A DNA stretch of 64,000 nt from Burkholderia sp. MS389 (GCF_016899425.1 NZ_CP045996.1:248001-312000), one strand, 5' to 3'. Counted from the stretch's first letter, positions 26,375 to 35,725 are shown. The notes: generated by a model not told the origin, from the letters alone. Numbers and translations: made by a program.

Positions 26375-27529
26375 TTACATCTTCACCTGGTCGAGGAAGG
26401 TCTTCTTGCCGCTCTTGTAGCCGTAGATCGAGATGATCCCGTGCGTCAGGTCGCCCTTCGCGTCGAACGTCGTCGTGCCGATCACGCCGTCGTATTTCGT
26501 CGCCGGCATCGCCGCGAGGATCTTCGCCGGGTCGGTGGAGTTCGCGCGCTTCATCGCGTCGACCGCGATGTAGACCGCGTCATACGCGAACGGCGCATCG
26601 AACTTGATGCCCTGGTTGAAACGCTTCTGGTACTTCGCGAGGAAGTCCGCGCCGCCCGGCATCTTCTCGAGCGCAGCGCCTGCCTGCGAGCACAGCACGT
26701 TGTCGGCCGCCGGGCCGGCCAGCTGGGCCAGCGAGTCGGTGCACACGCCGTCGCCGGACAGGATCTTCGCGCGCAGGCCGAGTTGCTTTGCCTGCTTCGC
26801 GAGCGGGCCGCCGGTGGCGTCCATGCCGCCGTACATGATCGCGTCGGGGTTCTCGCCCTTGATCTTCGTCAGGATCGCGCGGAAGTCGACCGCCTTGTCG
26901 TTGGTTGCGTCGTGCGACAGCACCTTCAGGCCGAGCGCCTTCGCCTTCTTCTCGAACTCGTTCGCGAGGCCCTGGCCGTACGCGGTCGAATCGTCGATCA
27001 CCGCGACGCTCTTCACGCCCTTCGATTGCGCATAGCTCGCGAGCGCCGGGCCCTGCTGCGCATCGGTCGCGACCACGCGGTAGGTCGTCTTGAAGCCTTG
27101 CTGCGTGTAGGTCGGGTTCGTGGCCGACGGCGAGATCTGCACGATGCCCGCGTCGCTGTAGATCTTCGACGCCGGAATCGACGTGCCCGAGTTCAGGTGG
27201 CCGATGACGGCGACGACCTTGTCGTCGACGAGCTTCTGCGCCACCTGCGTCGCCTGGCGCGGGTCGGCCGCGTCGTCCTGCGCGTCGAGCTGCAGCGTGA
27301 TCTTCTTGCCGCCGATCGTCAGGCCCTTCGCATTGATTTCCTCGACCGCGAGGCGCGCGCCGTTTTCATTGTCCTTGCCGAGGTGCGAAATGCCACCCGT
27401 CGTCGGTTCGACGCTGCCGATCTTCACGACCTGGTCGGCCATCGCGCTCGACGCGGCCGCGAACGCGGCGGCAGCCAGTGCAACGGTGATCAGGGATTTG
27501 CAGCGCATGCCGACAGTGCTTCGTTCCAT
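26375..27529 (-). CDS. Branched-chain amino-acid ABC transporter binding protein (LivK-like)
   Basis: A 384-residue periplasmic binding protein. A signal peptide (CKSLITVALAAAAFAAASSAMA) precedes the mature start DQVVKIGSVEPTTGGISHLGKDNENGARLAVEEIN. Conserved binding-fold segments include VIGHLNSGTSIPASKIYSDAGIVQISPSATNP and AVIDDSTAYGQGLANEFEKKAKALG. It closely follows Leu/Ile/Val-binding proteins; permease and ATPase genes are absent here, so it must work with a system encoded elsewhere. GGAGATGGCAG precedes the chosen ATG; the ATG at 27508 would shorten the signal region. Confidence 0.9.
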   Translation of the reverse strand: MERSTVGMRCKSLITVALAAAAFAAASSAMADQVVKIGSVEPTTGGISHLGKDNENGARLAVEEINAKGLTIGGKKITLQLDAQDDAADPRQATQVAQKLVDDKVVAVIGHLNSGTSIPASKIYSDAGIVQISPSATNPTYTQQGFKTTYRVVATDAQQGPALASYAQSKGVKSVAVIDDSTAYGQGLANEFEKKAKALGLKVLSHDATNDKAVDFRAILTKIKGENPDAIMYGGMDATGGPLAKQAKQLGLRAKILSGDGVCTDSLAQLAGPAADNVLCSQAGAALEKMPGGADFLAKYQKRFNQGIKFDAPFAYDAVYIAVDAMKRANSTDPAKILAAMPATKYDGVIGTTTFDAKGDLTHGIISIYGYKSGKKTFLDQVKM

Positions 27530-28099
27530 CTGCCATCTCCGAATTGAATGTCTTTCTATTGACGTCTCGACCGGCCGGCCGGGGGCCGGGGCGATCGGAC
27601 GGTTTTCGCTACCCGTCATGGGCGTCGCTTGCATGGCGTCGGGCCGGGTGACTTGCCGCCCGGCCGAGGGAGCGAGCGCCTGACGCCATGCAATTCGTAT
27701 GAATATATCGGAACCCGCTTCCGTGTGCTGCGGCGCGCCGCGGCGGCCCGCGGATTGCGGTTCGCTGTCGTGGGCCTTACGGCTGCATCCATTATTCGAC
27801 CGGTCGCCACGGCGAAGCCATGGACACTGATGGGCGGTCAATCCGGAACTGTTCGGTCGATTTGTCTGCACAGTTTGGTCGGTTGCGCATCGCGTAGCCG
27901 GTTTCATGGTCGCGCTTCGTCAAGCGTGATTGCTGATCAATGCAACTAACGGTCAAGTTCGGTGGCGCCCGCGAATGGGTGCCGATTGCACGGGCCGAAC
28001 CGCGCATCCGGATCGACAAAGCCTGGGGCGTTTTTGGGGCCGGCGTCGCTTCTACATTCGGATCGTCGCGTCGGCCACGCAATTCGCTGCACTCTCACG
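27530..28099. other. Long intergenic region upstream of livK-like gene
   Basis: About 570 bases with no convincing coding frame. It lies upstream of the leftward livK-like gene and downstream of the leftward EamA gene, so it should carry the livK promoter. The stretch around 27690-27715 is notably AT-rich (TATGAATATATCG) and is the best place to look for promoter elements. No palindrome, RNA gene or repeat was identified. Confidence 0.5.
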
Positions 28100-28999
28100 C
28101 TACGACCGCCCGCGCAACGCGACGACGACCACCCCCGCGATCGCCAGCAGGCCGCCGCACGCCGTCGCGATGCCGGGCCGCTCGCCCGTCAGCACCACCG
28201 ACAGCAGCGTCGCGACCGCCGGCGTCAAATAGAGAAAGCTGGCCGCGCGCGCCGCGCCGAAGTAGCCGAGCGCGAAGGTCCAGGTCGCGTAACCGAGCGC
28301 GGCGGGAAAGACGCCGAGTACGACGACGGCCCACGCCGTGTCGCGCGACCCGCCGCCGAGCGACACGAGCGCGCCGGGCAGCCACGGCGCGAGCAGCACC
28401 GCGCCGGCCAGCAGCGTGTACGCGGTGCACGGCAGCGCGCCGTACACGGGAATCAGCCGCCGCTGCAACACGAAATAGCTGGCCGAACACAGCGCCGCGC
28501 CGAGGATCAGCGTGCTCCCCGAGCCGAGCACGAGGCCGCCGGGCTGCCCTTGCGCGATCACCGCGATGCCGGCCAGGCTGATCAGCGACCCGAGCCAGCC
28601 CCAGCGATTGAAGCGCTCGCGCAGAAACACGGCGGCCAGCAACGCGGTGAAGATCGGCAGCGTGTTCACGATGAAGCTCGCCGCGCCGGCCGACACGGTC
28701 TGTTCGCCGGTATTGAGCAGCGCGTTGTAGAGTGCGATGCCGAGCAGGCCGCACGCGAGAAAGCGCCACGCGTCGGCTTTCGTCGGCAGCGGCGGCCGTC
28801 GCCATGCGAGCCACGCGATCACGAGCAACGCGGCGGTCGCGAAGCGCGCGGCCGCAAGCTGCAGCGGCGCGAGGCCGTGCAGGCCGATCCGGATGAACGG
28901 GAACGCGGACGCCCACGAGACGATCGTGAACGCGACCGCCGCTGCCGCGACGAGCGATTGTCGCGCGCCGCGCGACGTCGGTGACGAAAGTGTATTCAT
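28100..28999 (-). CDS. EamA/DMT-family transporter
   Basis: A 299-residue inner-membrane protein with ten predicted helices in two EamA repeats. Typical segments are WASAFPFIRIGLHGLAPLQLAAARF in the first repeat and FVLQRRLIPVYGALPCTAYTLLAGAVLL plus FLYLTPAVATLLSVVLTGERPG in the second. Family members export amino acids and other metabolites; substrate unknown. It is divergent from a LysR gene 57 bases away, which probably controls it. Confidence 0.87.
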   Translation of the reverse strand: MNTLSSPTSRGARQSLVAAAAVAFTIVSWASAFPFIRIGLHGLAPLQLAAARFATAALLVIAWLAWRRPPLPTKADAWRFLACGLLGIALYNALLNTGEQTVSAGAASFIVNTLPIFTALLAAVFLRERFNRWGWLGSLISLAGIAVIAQGQPGGLVLGSGSTLILGAALCSASYFVLQRRLIPVYGALPCTAYTLLAGAVLLAPWLPGALVSLGGGSRDTAWAVVVLGVFPAALGYATWTFALGYFGAARAASFLYLTPAVATLLSVVLTGERPGIATACGGLLAIAGVVVVALRGRS

Positions 29000-29056
29000 G
29001 AAGCCATGGTGCGGCGTCGCGAGATGCTAAGCTAGCGCACAGATCAACACCCGGAT

Positions 29057-30019
29057 ATGAATATGGCTCACAGCTCGGGGGCACGGCGGGCCGACGGTCC
29101 GGCGCCGGTGCGCCCGGTGGCCGCCGCGCCGATGCCGGCCCCGCGGCCGCCGCTCGCGAGCCTCGAGACGGTCTGCACGGTGGCGCGCGAAGGTTCGTTT
29201 CTCGCGGCCGCCGACGTCTCCGGCGTCACGCACGGCGCGATCAGCCGACGGGTGGCCGCCGTGGAAAACTGGCTCGGGATGGCGCTGTTCGAACGGCATG
29301 CGCGCGGCGTGCGCCTGACGCCGGACGGGCAGCGCTTCGTCGGCCGGATCGAGCAGGCGTTTGCGATCATCGACAGCGCGGCCGATCAGTGGCGCTCGCC
29401 GCGCACGCCGCGGCTGGTCCGGATGAGCGTGGTGCCCGCGTTCGCGCAGCTGTGGCTGCTGGAGCGGCAGCAGATGCTCGAGCGTGAAGCGCCCGCGTTG
29501 CGCATCGAGCTCGGTATCGAGCTGCGCAACGTGGATATCGCCGGCGGTGAAGCGGATCTGTCGATCCGGTACGGGCGCGGCAACTGGCGTCGGCTCGACA
29601 CCCGGCCGTTCATGCCGGAACGGCTGTATCCGGTCGCCCATCCGCAGCTCGCCGCGCAACTGGCCAGGATGCGCCGCGCAACGGGCGACGCCGCGCTGCT
29701 CGACATGCCGTTGCTGCACGATTCCGACGTGACCGGCTGGCGCACGTGGTTCGACGCGCTCGGCATTCCGTTCAAGCCGCGTGCGCAGGATCGCCGGTTC
29801 GAGGATTACAACCTCGTGCTCGCGGCGGCCGAAGCGGGGCTGGGCGTGGCGCTTGCGCGAACGCCGCTGGCGGATGCGTATCTGCAGCGCAGTGCGCTCG
29901 TGCGCGTGAGCCGCCACGAGGTCGATTCGCTGCTCAGCTATCACTTCGTGCATGCGAAGGGCGAGAGTCGGCCGGAGGTGCTCGCGTTGATGGAGCGGAT
30001 GGTGAAGGCGCTGCGGTAG
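29057..30019 (+). CDS. LysR-family regulator divergent from EamA transporter
   Basis: A 320-residue LysR regulator. A proline/alanine-rich tail of about 33 residues precedes the winged helix (LASLETVCTVAREGSFLAAADVSGVTHGAISRRVAAVENWLGMALFER), and the effector domain resembles the GcvA group (VRMSVVPAFAQLWLLERQQM, ADLSIRYGRGNWRRLDTRPF). Divergent from the EamA exporter with a 57-base gap, suggesting shared control. Confidence 0.85.
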   Translation: MNMAHSSGARRADGPAPVRPVAAAPMPAPRPPLASLETVCTVAREGSFLAAADVSGVTHGAISRRVAAVENWLGMALFERHARGVRLTPDGQRFVGRIEQAFAIIDSAADQWRSPRTPRLVRMSVVPAFAQLWLLERQQMLEREAPALRIELGIELRNVDIAGGEADLSIRYGRGNWRRLDTRPFMPERLYPVAHPQLAAQLARMRRATGDAALLDMPLLHDSDVTGWRTWFDALGIPFKPRAQDRRFEDYNLVLAAAEAGLGVALARTPLADAYLQRSALVRVSRHEVDSLLSYHFVHAKGESRPEVLALMERMVKALR

Positions 30020-30239
30020 CGCGCACCCGGCGGTTCGCGCAGGCGACCGCTTCGGCGCGCACGTCACGCGTGTGGCGGGCCGCCTGTCACGTTCGCTCGG
30101 CCGCGGCCGCCGAATCGTTACAATGCAGCCGCGGAATACGGCGAGATCGCCGCAGTGAAGCGGAATCGAGCCTTTGCCCGACGGCAGGGCAATCACCAAC
30201 CATGACAGTACGGGTTCAAATTTGCACAAAAGGGAACCG

Positions 30240-30905
30240 ATGAATAGACCAGACAAATCGTCGAAAGCGCGTGCGGCGCTGGATCAACTTTTTTCCGGCC
30301 TGGCGCCCACGGACGCGAAGCGCGAATCGCCGCGTCCGGGCAATCCGTTCGCAACGGACGACGAGGTGTCGAGCGCATCCGGCGGTCGCGGCGGGGTGGA
30401 AGTCACGCTGTCGACCCGCATCCAGCTGCGCGGTTATCCGAGCGCCGACGCGTTCATGAAGCGCATGGCCGAAGCGTGGGGCCTCGAGTGGGGCGCGTAC
30501 GACAGCGTCCGCGCGGTGGCGACGCTGCCGGCCGGATGGCGCTCGCGCCGGCTGCCGGAAGTCACGCAGATCGTCGACGAACGCGACGTGCTGCGCGCCG
30601 AGAGCAGCCTGCAGGGCGGCGAGATGTCGTATCTGAAGGTGCATCCGCGCTACTACATCGATGCGCGCAAGCGTTTCGGCTGGAGCAAGTCGTCGAAGGC
30701 ATCCGACGATCCGGATCTCGACGGCCCCGACTGGAACTGCTTCGTGATCGATCGGGAAAAGTCCGTCGAAGTGCACGAACTGACGACGTCGTCGTTGAAG
30801 GCCGACATGGACAATGCCCGCGCGACGCTGCTGAAATGGCTGGACGAGCACTATCCGAAACATCGCGACCCGTTTGCGTACTGGTCGGACTGCGAAGGGG
30901 CGTAG
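30240..30905 (+). CDS. Hypothetical protein, 221 residues
   Basis: Not recognised. The 221-residue product MNRPDKSSKARAALDQLFSG... has no signal peptide or membrane helix, a hydrophilic disordered N terminus (residues 1-50) and a mixed alpha/beta remainder ending WLDEHYPKHRDPFAYWSDCEGA. It has a good ribosome site (AAAAGGGAAC) and normal codon use for the window, so it is a real gene. It sits between a LysR gene and a small membrane-protein gene 60 bases downstream. Confidence 0.72.
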   Translation: MNRPDKSSKARAALDQLFSGLAPTDAKRESPRPGNPFATDDEVSSASGGRGGVEVTLSTRIQLRGYPSADAFMKRMAEAWGLEWGAYDSVRAVATLPAGWRSRRLPEVTQIVDERDVLRAESSLQGGEMSYLKVHPRYYIDARKRFGWSKSSKASDDPDLDGPDWNCFVIDREKSVEVHELTTSSLKADMDNARATLLKWLDEHYPKHRDPFAYWSDCEGA

Positions 30906-30965
30906 TACGCCGGTTTTCACGGCGGTTCGTTTGATGCATCGATTGGCCGGCCATGAGGACGAGCA

Positions 30966-31430
30966 TTGAAACAATCGCGTACGGCTCCGATTCTCTGGGC
31001 AGCATTTGGCGCGGCGGTCGGATCGACTGTCGTCGAGTTGCTGCTCTGGACAATCGCCGGCGATGACGCCGTCCAGAACCTGTTTCGCGACGCGCGCCTC
31101 ACGGCCGCGATCGTGATGGGGCGAAACGTGCTTGGTGCGTCCGGCGGCTTCGATCCGGTGGTGATGGGCGTGGCGACGCTCGTGCATGCGGCGCTTTCGC
31201 TGGTCTATGCGGCCGTGCTGGCACGGCTGATCCACAGTCTGTCGGGCGTGGCCGCGCTGCTTGCGGGCGGCGCGTTCGGGCTTCTCCTGTACGGCGTGAA
31301 CCTGTATGGGTTCACGGCGATCTTTCCGTGGTTCATCCCGGTGCGCGGCGCGATCACGCTGATCGCTCATCTTTTCTTCGGGATCACGGCAGCCGCGGTC
31401 TACTATGCGGCCCGACGCGAATCGGCGTAA
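30966..31430 (+). CDS. Small integral membrane protein, unknown function
   Basis: A 154-residue protein with four likely membrane helices (about residues 7-30, 58-88, 90-115 and 122-150). It appears to start with TTG at 30966, seven bases after a GAGGACGAG ribosome site; the first in-frame ATG would remove the first helix. No catalytic motif is seen. The pattern FDPVVMGVATLVHAALSLVYAAVLARLI suggests a structural or transport-related role but no family is named with confidence. Confidence 0.68.
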   Translation: MKQSRTAPILWAAFGAAVGSTVVELLLWTIAGDDAVQNLFRDARLTAAIVMGRNVLGASGGFDPVVMGVATLVHAALSLVYAAVLARLIHSLSGVAALLAGGAFGLLLYGVNLYGFTAIFPWFIPVRGAITLIAHLFFGITAAAVYYAARRESA

Positions 31431-31510
31431 TGGCTTCGAACCTGCTGCGTTGCGGTATGGCGCGCACGGCGGTGCGCGCCTGTCGGAACGATCGTCGTGC
31501 GACGCGACGA

Positions 31511-32683
31511 TCAGAACTTGTGGCGGATGCCGACGATCGCGAGTTCCTGCGTATCGGTGCCCGAGTTCACGCCGTACGAGCCGACCGACGCGGCCGCTTT
31601 AACGGTCGCCCCGTTCGCGTTGAGCGTGTTGCCGCTCGCTTTCTGATAGCCGAACAGCGCATACAGGTCGGTGCGCTTCGACAGCGCGTAATCCGCGCCG
31701 AGGTTGACCTGGTTGTAGTGCGCGGAAGCCGGGCCCGTCAGCGACGTGTAGTTGTAGCCGACGCCCGCGCGCAGCGCCGGCGAGAACTGCCAGTTGAAGA
31801 ACGCCGAGCCGTTGTTGAACTTCGCGTTCTGGCTGAATGCCGACAGCGTGTCCGCGCCGTACTGCGTGTTCGAATACGCGAGGCCGAAGGTCGCCGGCCC
31901 GGCCACGTACTGGCCGGCCACGCGCACGATCTGGATCGACTTCGCGCTCGAGAAGCCCTGGTTGATCACGGTGTTGAAGAGCGTGTCCGAGCTGCTCGAC
32001 CACGTGCGCACGCCGTTCGCGACCGTCGTGCCGCCGTTCGCGTAGAAGAAGCCGGCGCCGAGCGACAGCGGGCCGTTCGCGTAGCTCGCGCCGAAGCTGT
32101 ACGTGCGGCCGCTGCCGGTCGCGCCGGCGACGCCGCCGAAGCCGTACAGCGCCGCGAACTGGAAGCCGGCGATCAGCGGGCTCGTGTATTTCACCGAGTT
32201 GCTGACGCGCAGGCTGTTGTCGTAGTTGTCGAGATCGCCCGGCGTCGCGAACACGCCGCCGAAGTAGTTGTCCTGCGTGAGGCCCTGCACGAGATCGACG
32301 ACCGGATCGTACTGGCGGCCGAGCGTCACGGTGCCGTACGTGCTGCTTGCGACGCCGACGACGGCCTTGCGGCCGAATTCGCGCTGGCCCTGGCCGAGCG
32401 CGCCGGTGCCGATGTTGAAGCCGTTCTCGAGCTGGAACAGCGCGGACAGGCCGCTGCCGAGATCCTCGATGCCGCGCAGCCCCCAGCGGCTGCCCGACAG
32501 GTTGCCGCTGCTGAACTTCACGAGGCTCGACGCGTTGCTGCCGTTCGCGTTTTGCGCGTTGTGGACGTACGCGATGCCCGCGTCGGCGATCCCATACAGC
32601 GTGACGCTGCTTTGTGCGTGGGCGCCAGCGGCGAAGAGCGTGGCCGGCAGGGCGAGCAGCGCGAATGACCGGATCTGTTTCAT
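31511..32683 (-). CDS. Gram-negative porin (OmpC/Opc-like trimeric porin)
   Basis: A 390-residue outer-membrane general porin typical of Burkholderia. A 23-residue signal peptide (MKQIRSFALLALPATLFAAGAHA) is followed by QSSVTLYGIADAGIAYVHN, the classic first strand, and by alternating amphipathic strands. LSGSRWGLRGIEDLGSGLSALFQLENGFNI and GRQYDPVVDLV are conserved, and the last residue is phenylalanine (GIRHKF), the usual signal for barrel insertion. It lies downstream of the ABC exporter, with its own promoter region. Confidence 0.93.
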   Translation of the reverse strand: MKQIRSFALLALPATLFAAGAHAQSSVTLYGIADAGIAYVHNAQNANGSNASSLVKFSSGNLSGSRWGLRGIEDLGSGLSALFQLENGFNIGTGALGQGQREFGRKAVVGVASSTYGTVTLGRQYDPVVDLVQGLTQDNYFGGVFATPGDLDNYDNSLRVSNSVKYTSPLIAGFQFAALYGFGGVAGATGSGRTYSFGASYANGPLSLGAGFFYANGGTTVANGVRTWSSSSDTLFNTVINQGFSSAKSIQIVRVAGQYVAGPATFGLAYSNTQYGADTLSAFSQNAKFNNGSAFFNWQFSPALRAGVGYNYTSLTGPASAHYNQVNLGADYALSKRTDLYALFGYQKASGNTLNANGATVKAAASVGSYGVNSGTDTQELAIVGIRHKF

Positions 32684-32726
32684 GGTTGGATTCCCCCGTT
32701 GGTCGATTGGCCTGACGAATCGGTGA

Positions 32727-32747
32727 ACGATACGGACGGCGTATCGT
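32727..32747. promoter_or_regulatory. Inverted repeat in the porin leader region
   Basis: ACGATACG-N5-CGTATCGT is a perfect inverted repeat with eight-base arms, 44 bases before the porin start. It could be a repressor/activator site or a 5' leader hairpin; it has no T run on either side. Confidence 0.42.
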
Positions 32748-32858
32748 CGAGGGAACCAATAAATTGTCGGATCGTTATGAGGCGACGCGGCGATGGATGC
32801 GCGCGCAACGGATTGACGCGCGGCATGCGGATCGCTCGTGCATCGTCACAGGCAGTCC

Positions 32859-34712
32859 CTACTCCGCCACGCTTTCCGCGTCCGCCGTCTCGCCGAGGAA
32901 CCCGCCGCTCTGGTGTGCCCACAGCGCCGCGTAGATGCCGCCCGCCTGCAGCAACTGCTGGTGCGTGCCTTCCTCGACGATGCGCCCTTCGTCGAGCACG
33001 ATCAGCCGGTCCATCGCGGCGATCGTCGACAGCCGGTGCGCGATCGCGATCACCGTCTTGCCGCTCATCAGCGTGTCGAGGCTGCGCTGGATCGCGACTT
33101 CGACCTCGGAATCGAGCGCGCTGGTCGCTTCGTCGAGCACGAGGATCGGCGCATCCTTGAGCATCACGCGCGCGATCGCGACGCGCTGGCGCTGGCCGCC
33201 CGACAGCTTCACGCCGCGCTCGCCGACTTCGACGTCGTAGCCGCTGCGGCCGTGGCGGTCGCGCAGCCGGTCGATGAACTCGGCCGCTTCCGCGCGCACG
33301 GCCGCGTCCTGCATCTCGCGCTCGGTCGCGTCGGGGCGGCCGTACAGCAGGTTTTCGCGCATCGTCCGGTGCAGCAGCGACGTATCCTGCGTGACCATCC
33401 CGATCGCGGCGCGCAGGCTGTCCTGCGTGACGTGCGCGATGTCCTGTCCGTCGATCCGGATCGCGCCGCCGCCCACGTCGTAGAAGCGCAGCAGCAGGTT
33501 CACGAGCGTCGATTTGCCGGCGCCCGAGCGGCCGATCAAGCCGATCCGCTCGCCCGGCCGGATCGTCAGGTTCAGCCCGTCGAATACCGCGCGATCGTTG
33601 TCCTCGTGCGCGAACTGCACGTTGTCGAACACGATCTCGCCGCGCTGCACCGTAAGCGGCTTCGCATCGGGCGCGTCGACCACGCTGCGCACCTTCGTCA
33701 GCGTGTTGATGCCGTCCTGGATCGTGCCGACGTTCTCGAACAGTTCCGTCATTTCCCACATGATCCAGTGCGAGTAGCTCGACAGGCGCAGCGCCATCGC
33801 GATCACGGCCGCGACGACGCCCGCGCTCGCCTCGCCGTGCATCCACAGAGACAGCGCGAGCCCGGCCGAGCCGACCAGCAGCAGCGTCGACAGCAGGTGG
33901 TTGACGATCTCGAACGCGCTGACGAGCCGCATCTGCGCGTCGCCGGTCGCCTTGAACGCCTCCATCGCGTGGCGCGCGTGGTCGGCTTCGCGCCGCGTAT
34001 GCGAGAACAGCTTCACGGTCGTGATGTTCGAATACGCGTCGGTGATGCGGCCCGTCATCAGCGCGCGCGCGTCGGCCTGCCGGCTGCCGACCGCGCCGAG
34101 GCGCGGCACGAAATACGCGCACGCGGCGCCGTAGCCGAGCGCCCACAGCGCGAGCGGAATCATCAGCCGCCAGTCGAAGCTCGCGGCGAGCACGAGGATG
34201 CCGATCAGGTACGCGGTGACGCCGATCACGACGTCGACCGACATGAACAGCGCGTCGCGCACCGCGAGCGCGGTCTGCATGATCTTGGTCGTCACGCGGC
34301 CCGCGAACTCGTTCGCGTAGAACGACAGGCTCTGGTCGAGCATCAGCCGGTGAAACAGCCAGCGCAGCCGCATCGGAAAGTTGATCGCGAGTACCTGGTG
34401 CTTGACCATCGTATGCAGCGCGATCAGCAGCGCGCTGCCCGCGAGGATCGTCGCGAAACCGGCGAGCGTGCCGAAGTGGCGGCCGCCGAATTGCGCCGGC
34501 GTCGACGACGACAGCCAGTCGACCACGTGCCCCATCATCGCGAACAGCGCGGCTTCGTACGCGGCCAGTGCGGCCGACGTCAGCGCGATCAGCAGGATCC
34601 AGCCGCGCGCGCCTTTCGTGCACGCCCAGACGAACGAGAAGAATCCCTTCGGCGGCGTGACGGGATCTTCGAGCGGGAAAGTCGGCAGGCGCCGTTCAAA
34701 CCACGAATACAT
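32859..34712 (-). CDS. ABC exporter, fused permease-ATPase (MsbA/MDR type)
   Basis: A 617-residue half-transporter. Six membrane helices lie in the first 340 residues (ILLIALTSAALAAYEAALFAMMGHVVDWL, MSVDVVIGVTAYLIGILVLAASF and others). The nucleotide-binding domain has Walker A GRSGAGKST, a Q-loop (MVTQDTSLLHRTMRENLLYG), signature LSGGQRQRVAIARVML, Walker B ILVLDEATSALD and the H-loop AIAHRLSTI. It probably works as a homodimer exporting a lipid or drug. AAGGAGAAC lies before MYSWFERRLP, fixing the start. An earlier in-frame start would lack a ribosome site. Confidence 0.9.
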   Translation of the reverse strand: MYSWFERRLPTFPLEDPVTPPKGFFSFVWACTKGARGWILLIALTSAALAAYEAALFAMMGHVVDWLSSSTPAQFGGRHFGTLAGFATILAGSALLIALHTMVKHQVLAINFPMRLRWLFHRLMLDQSLSFYANEFAGRVTTKIMQTALAVRDALFMSVDVVIGVTAYLIGILVLAASFDWRLMIPLALWALGYGAACAYFVPRLGAVGSRQADARALMTGRITDAYSNITTVKLFSHTRREADHARHAMEAFKATGDAQMRLVSAFEIVNHLLSTLLLVGSAGLALSLWMHGEASAGVVAAVIAMALRLSSYSHWIMWEMTELFENVGTIQDGINTLTKVRSVVDAPDAKPLTVQRGEIVFDNVQFAHEDNDRAVFDGLNLTIRPGERIGLIGRSGAGKSTLVNLLLRFYDVGGGAIRIDGQDIAHVTQDSLRAAIGMVTQDTSLLHRTMRENLLYGRPDATEREMQDAAVRAEAAEFIDRLRDRHGRSGYDVEVGERGVKLSGGQRQRVAIARVMLKDAPILVLDEATSALDSEVEVAIQRSLDTLMSGKTVIAIAHRLSTIAAMDRLIVLDEGRIVEEGTHQQLLQAGGIYAALWAHQSGGFLGETADAESVAE

Positions 34713-34992
34713 CGACTTGTTCTCCTTATACGGCCCGACGCGGCGGGCGGGCCGATGATACCGGGCCGGATGCGAGGCGGTCATCGTGTGCCGGCCCATC
34801 CGTCGTGTGCCCGCCCATCCGTCCGGGCGATGGACGTCGCGCAGCGCCCGGCCAAGTTTCAAGTGTCGCATCGATTCGATCGTGCTGCAGGCCGGTTGTA
34901 AGCCGCGCCGGCCGTGCGAATGGCGCCGGACTTGCGCATCGGGCTCGCGCGAAGGCTCATCGCACGCGTCCCGAAAAAACCGCTTGACTATC

Positions 34993-35008
34993 TATCTATG
35001 AGTAGATA
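34993..35008. promoter_or_regulatory. TetR operator 1 (in front of tetR)
   Basis: TATCTA-N4-TAGATA, a perfect inverted repeat ending 11 bases before the tetR start. A 19-base sequence including it (CTATCTATGAGTAGATAAA) recurs exactly before the ohr gene, so this is very probably the binding site of the TetR protein. Confidence 0.75.
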
Positions 35009-35019
35009 AAGTTCGATCC

Positions 35020-35586
35020 ATGGAAACGAAACCGACCGTCCGCGAACAGATTCTCGACCACGCGATCACGCTGATGATGCAGCGCGGTTACAACGGCTTC
35101 AGCTATCGAGACCTGTCCGACCTGGTGGGCGTGAAGACGTCGAGCATCCACTACTACTTCCCGTCGAAGGACGATCTCGTGCTGGAAGCGGTGGCGGCCT
35201 ACAGCGACGAAGTCCTCGCGGCCGTGCGGGCGATCGATCCGGCGTTGCCGGCCGACGTGAAGCTGAGCCTGTACACGAAGATGTTCGGCCGCACGCTCGG
35301 CGACGGCAATTTGATCTGTCTGTGCGGGATGCTCGCGTCCGACATCGAAACCTTGCCGGAGAACGTGCGGCAGGCCGTGCAGGCGTTCTTCAAGGCCAAC
35401 GAAAGCTGGCTTGCGGAATTGCTCGCGCAAGGCGCGAAGGAAGGCACGCTGCAGTTCAGCGGCGAGCCGGAAACCGCGGCGCGCACGTTGTATGCGGCGT
35501 TCCAGGGCAGCGTGCTGGCCAGCCGGTTGTTTCACACGCGGGCGCGTCTCGAGGACGTCGAGTCCGTCTGGAAAACGCGGTCCTGA
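35020..35586 (+). CDS. TetR/AcrR-family repressor
   Basis: A 188-residue TetR-type regulator. The helix-turn-helix is within residues 8-50 (REQILDHAITLMMQRGYNGFSYRDLSDLVGVKTSSIHYYFPSKDDLV), and the C-terminal ligand domain contains LICLCGMLASDIETLPENVRQAVQAFF, typical of the TetR_C group with one to two cysteines that may sense electrophiles. Repeated identical operators before this gene and before the ohr-esterase operon indicate that it represses itself and that operon. Confidence 0.9.
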   Translation: METKPTVREQILDHAITLMMQRGYNGFSYRDLSDLVGVKTSSIHYYFPSKDDLVLEAVAAYSDEVLAAVRAIDPALPADVKLSLYTKMFGRTLGDGNLICLCGMLASDIETLPENVRQAVQAFFKANESWLAELLAQGAKEGTLQFSGEPETAARTLYAAFQGSVLASRLFHTRARLEDVESVWKTRS

Positions 35587-35604
35587 CGGACGGCGCAAGC
35601 AGGG

Positions 35605-35626
35605 AGGCGGTTCGCCGCCTTTTTAT
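35605..35626 (+). terminator. Terminator of tetR
   Basis: AGGCGG-TTCG-CCGCCT is a perfect six-base stem with a stable tetraloop followed by TTTTATT, 19 bases after the tetR stop. Confidence 0.85.
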
Positions 35627-35640
35627 TGAATCTCGTTGTC

Positions 35641-35656
35641 TATCATGTAGTAGATA
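35641..35656. promoter_or_regulatory. Degenerate TetR operator 2
   Basis: TATCATGTAGTAGATA matches the perfect operator at 12 of 16 positions, differing only in the central four bases. It lies between the tetR terminator and operator 3 and may strengthen repression of ohr. Confidence 0.5.
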
Positions 35657-35709
35657 GATAATCTGGCGCAGGCGGGATCATCCGGCTGCATTTTTTGGGG
35701 ATGTTTGTC

Positions 35710-35725
35710 TATCTATGAGTAGATA
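35710..35725. promoter_or_regulatory. TetR operator 3 (in front of ohr)
   Basis: A second exact copy of TATCTA-N4-TAGATA, about 90 bases before the ohr start, in an AT-rich promoter-like setting. Confidence 0.72.
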
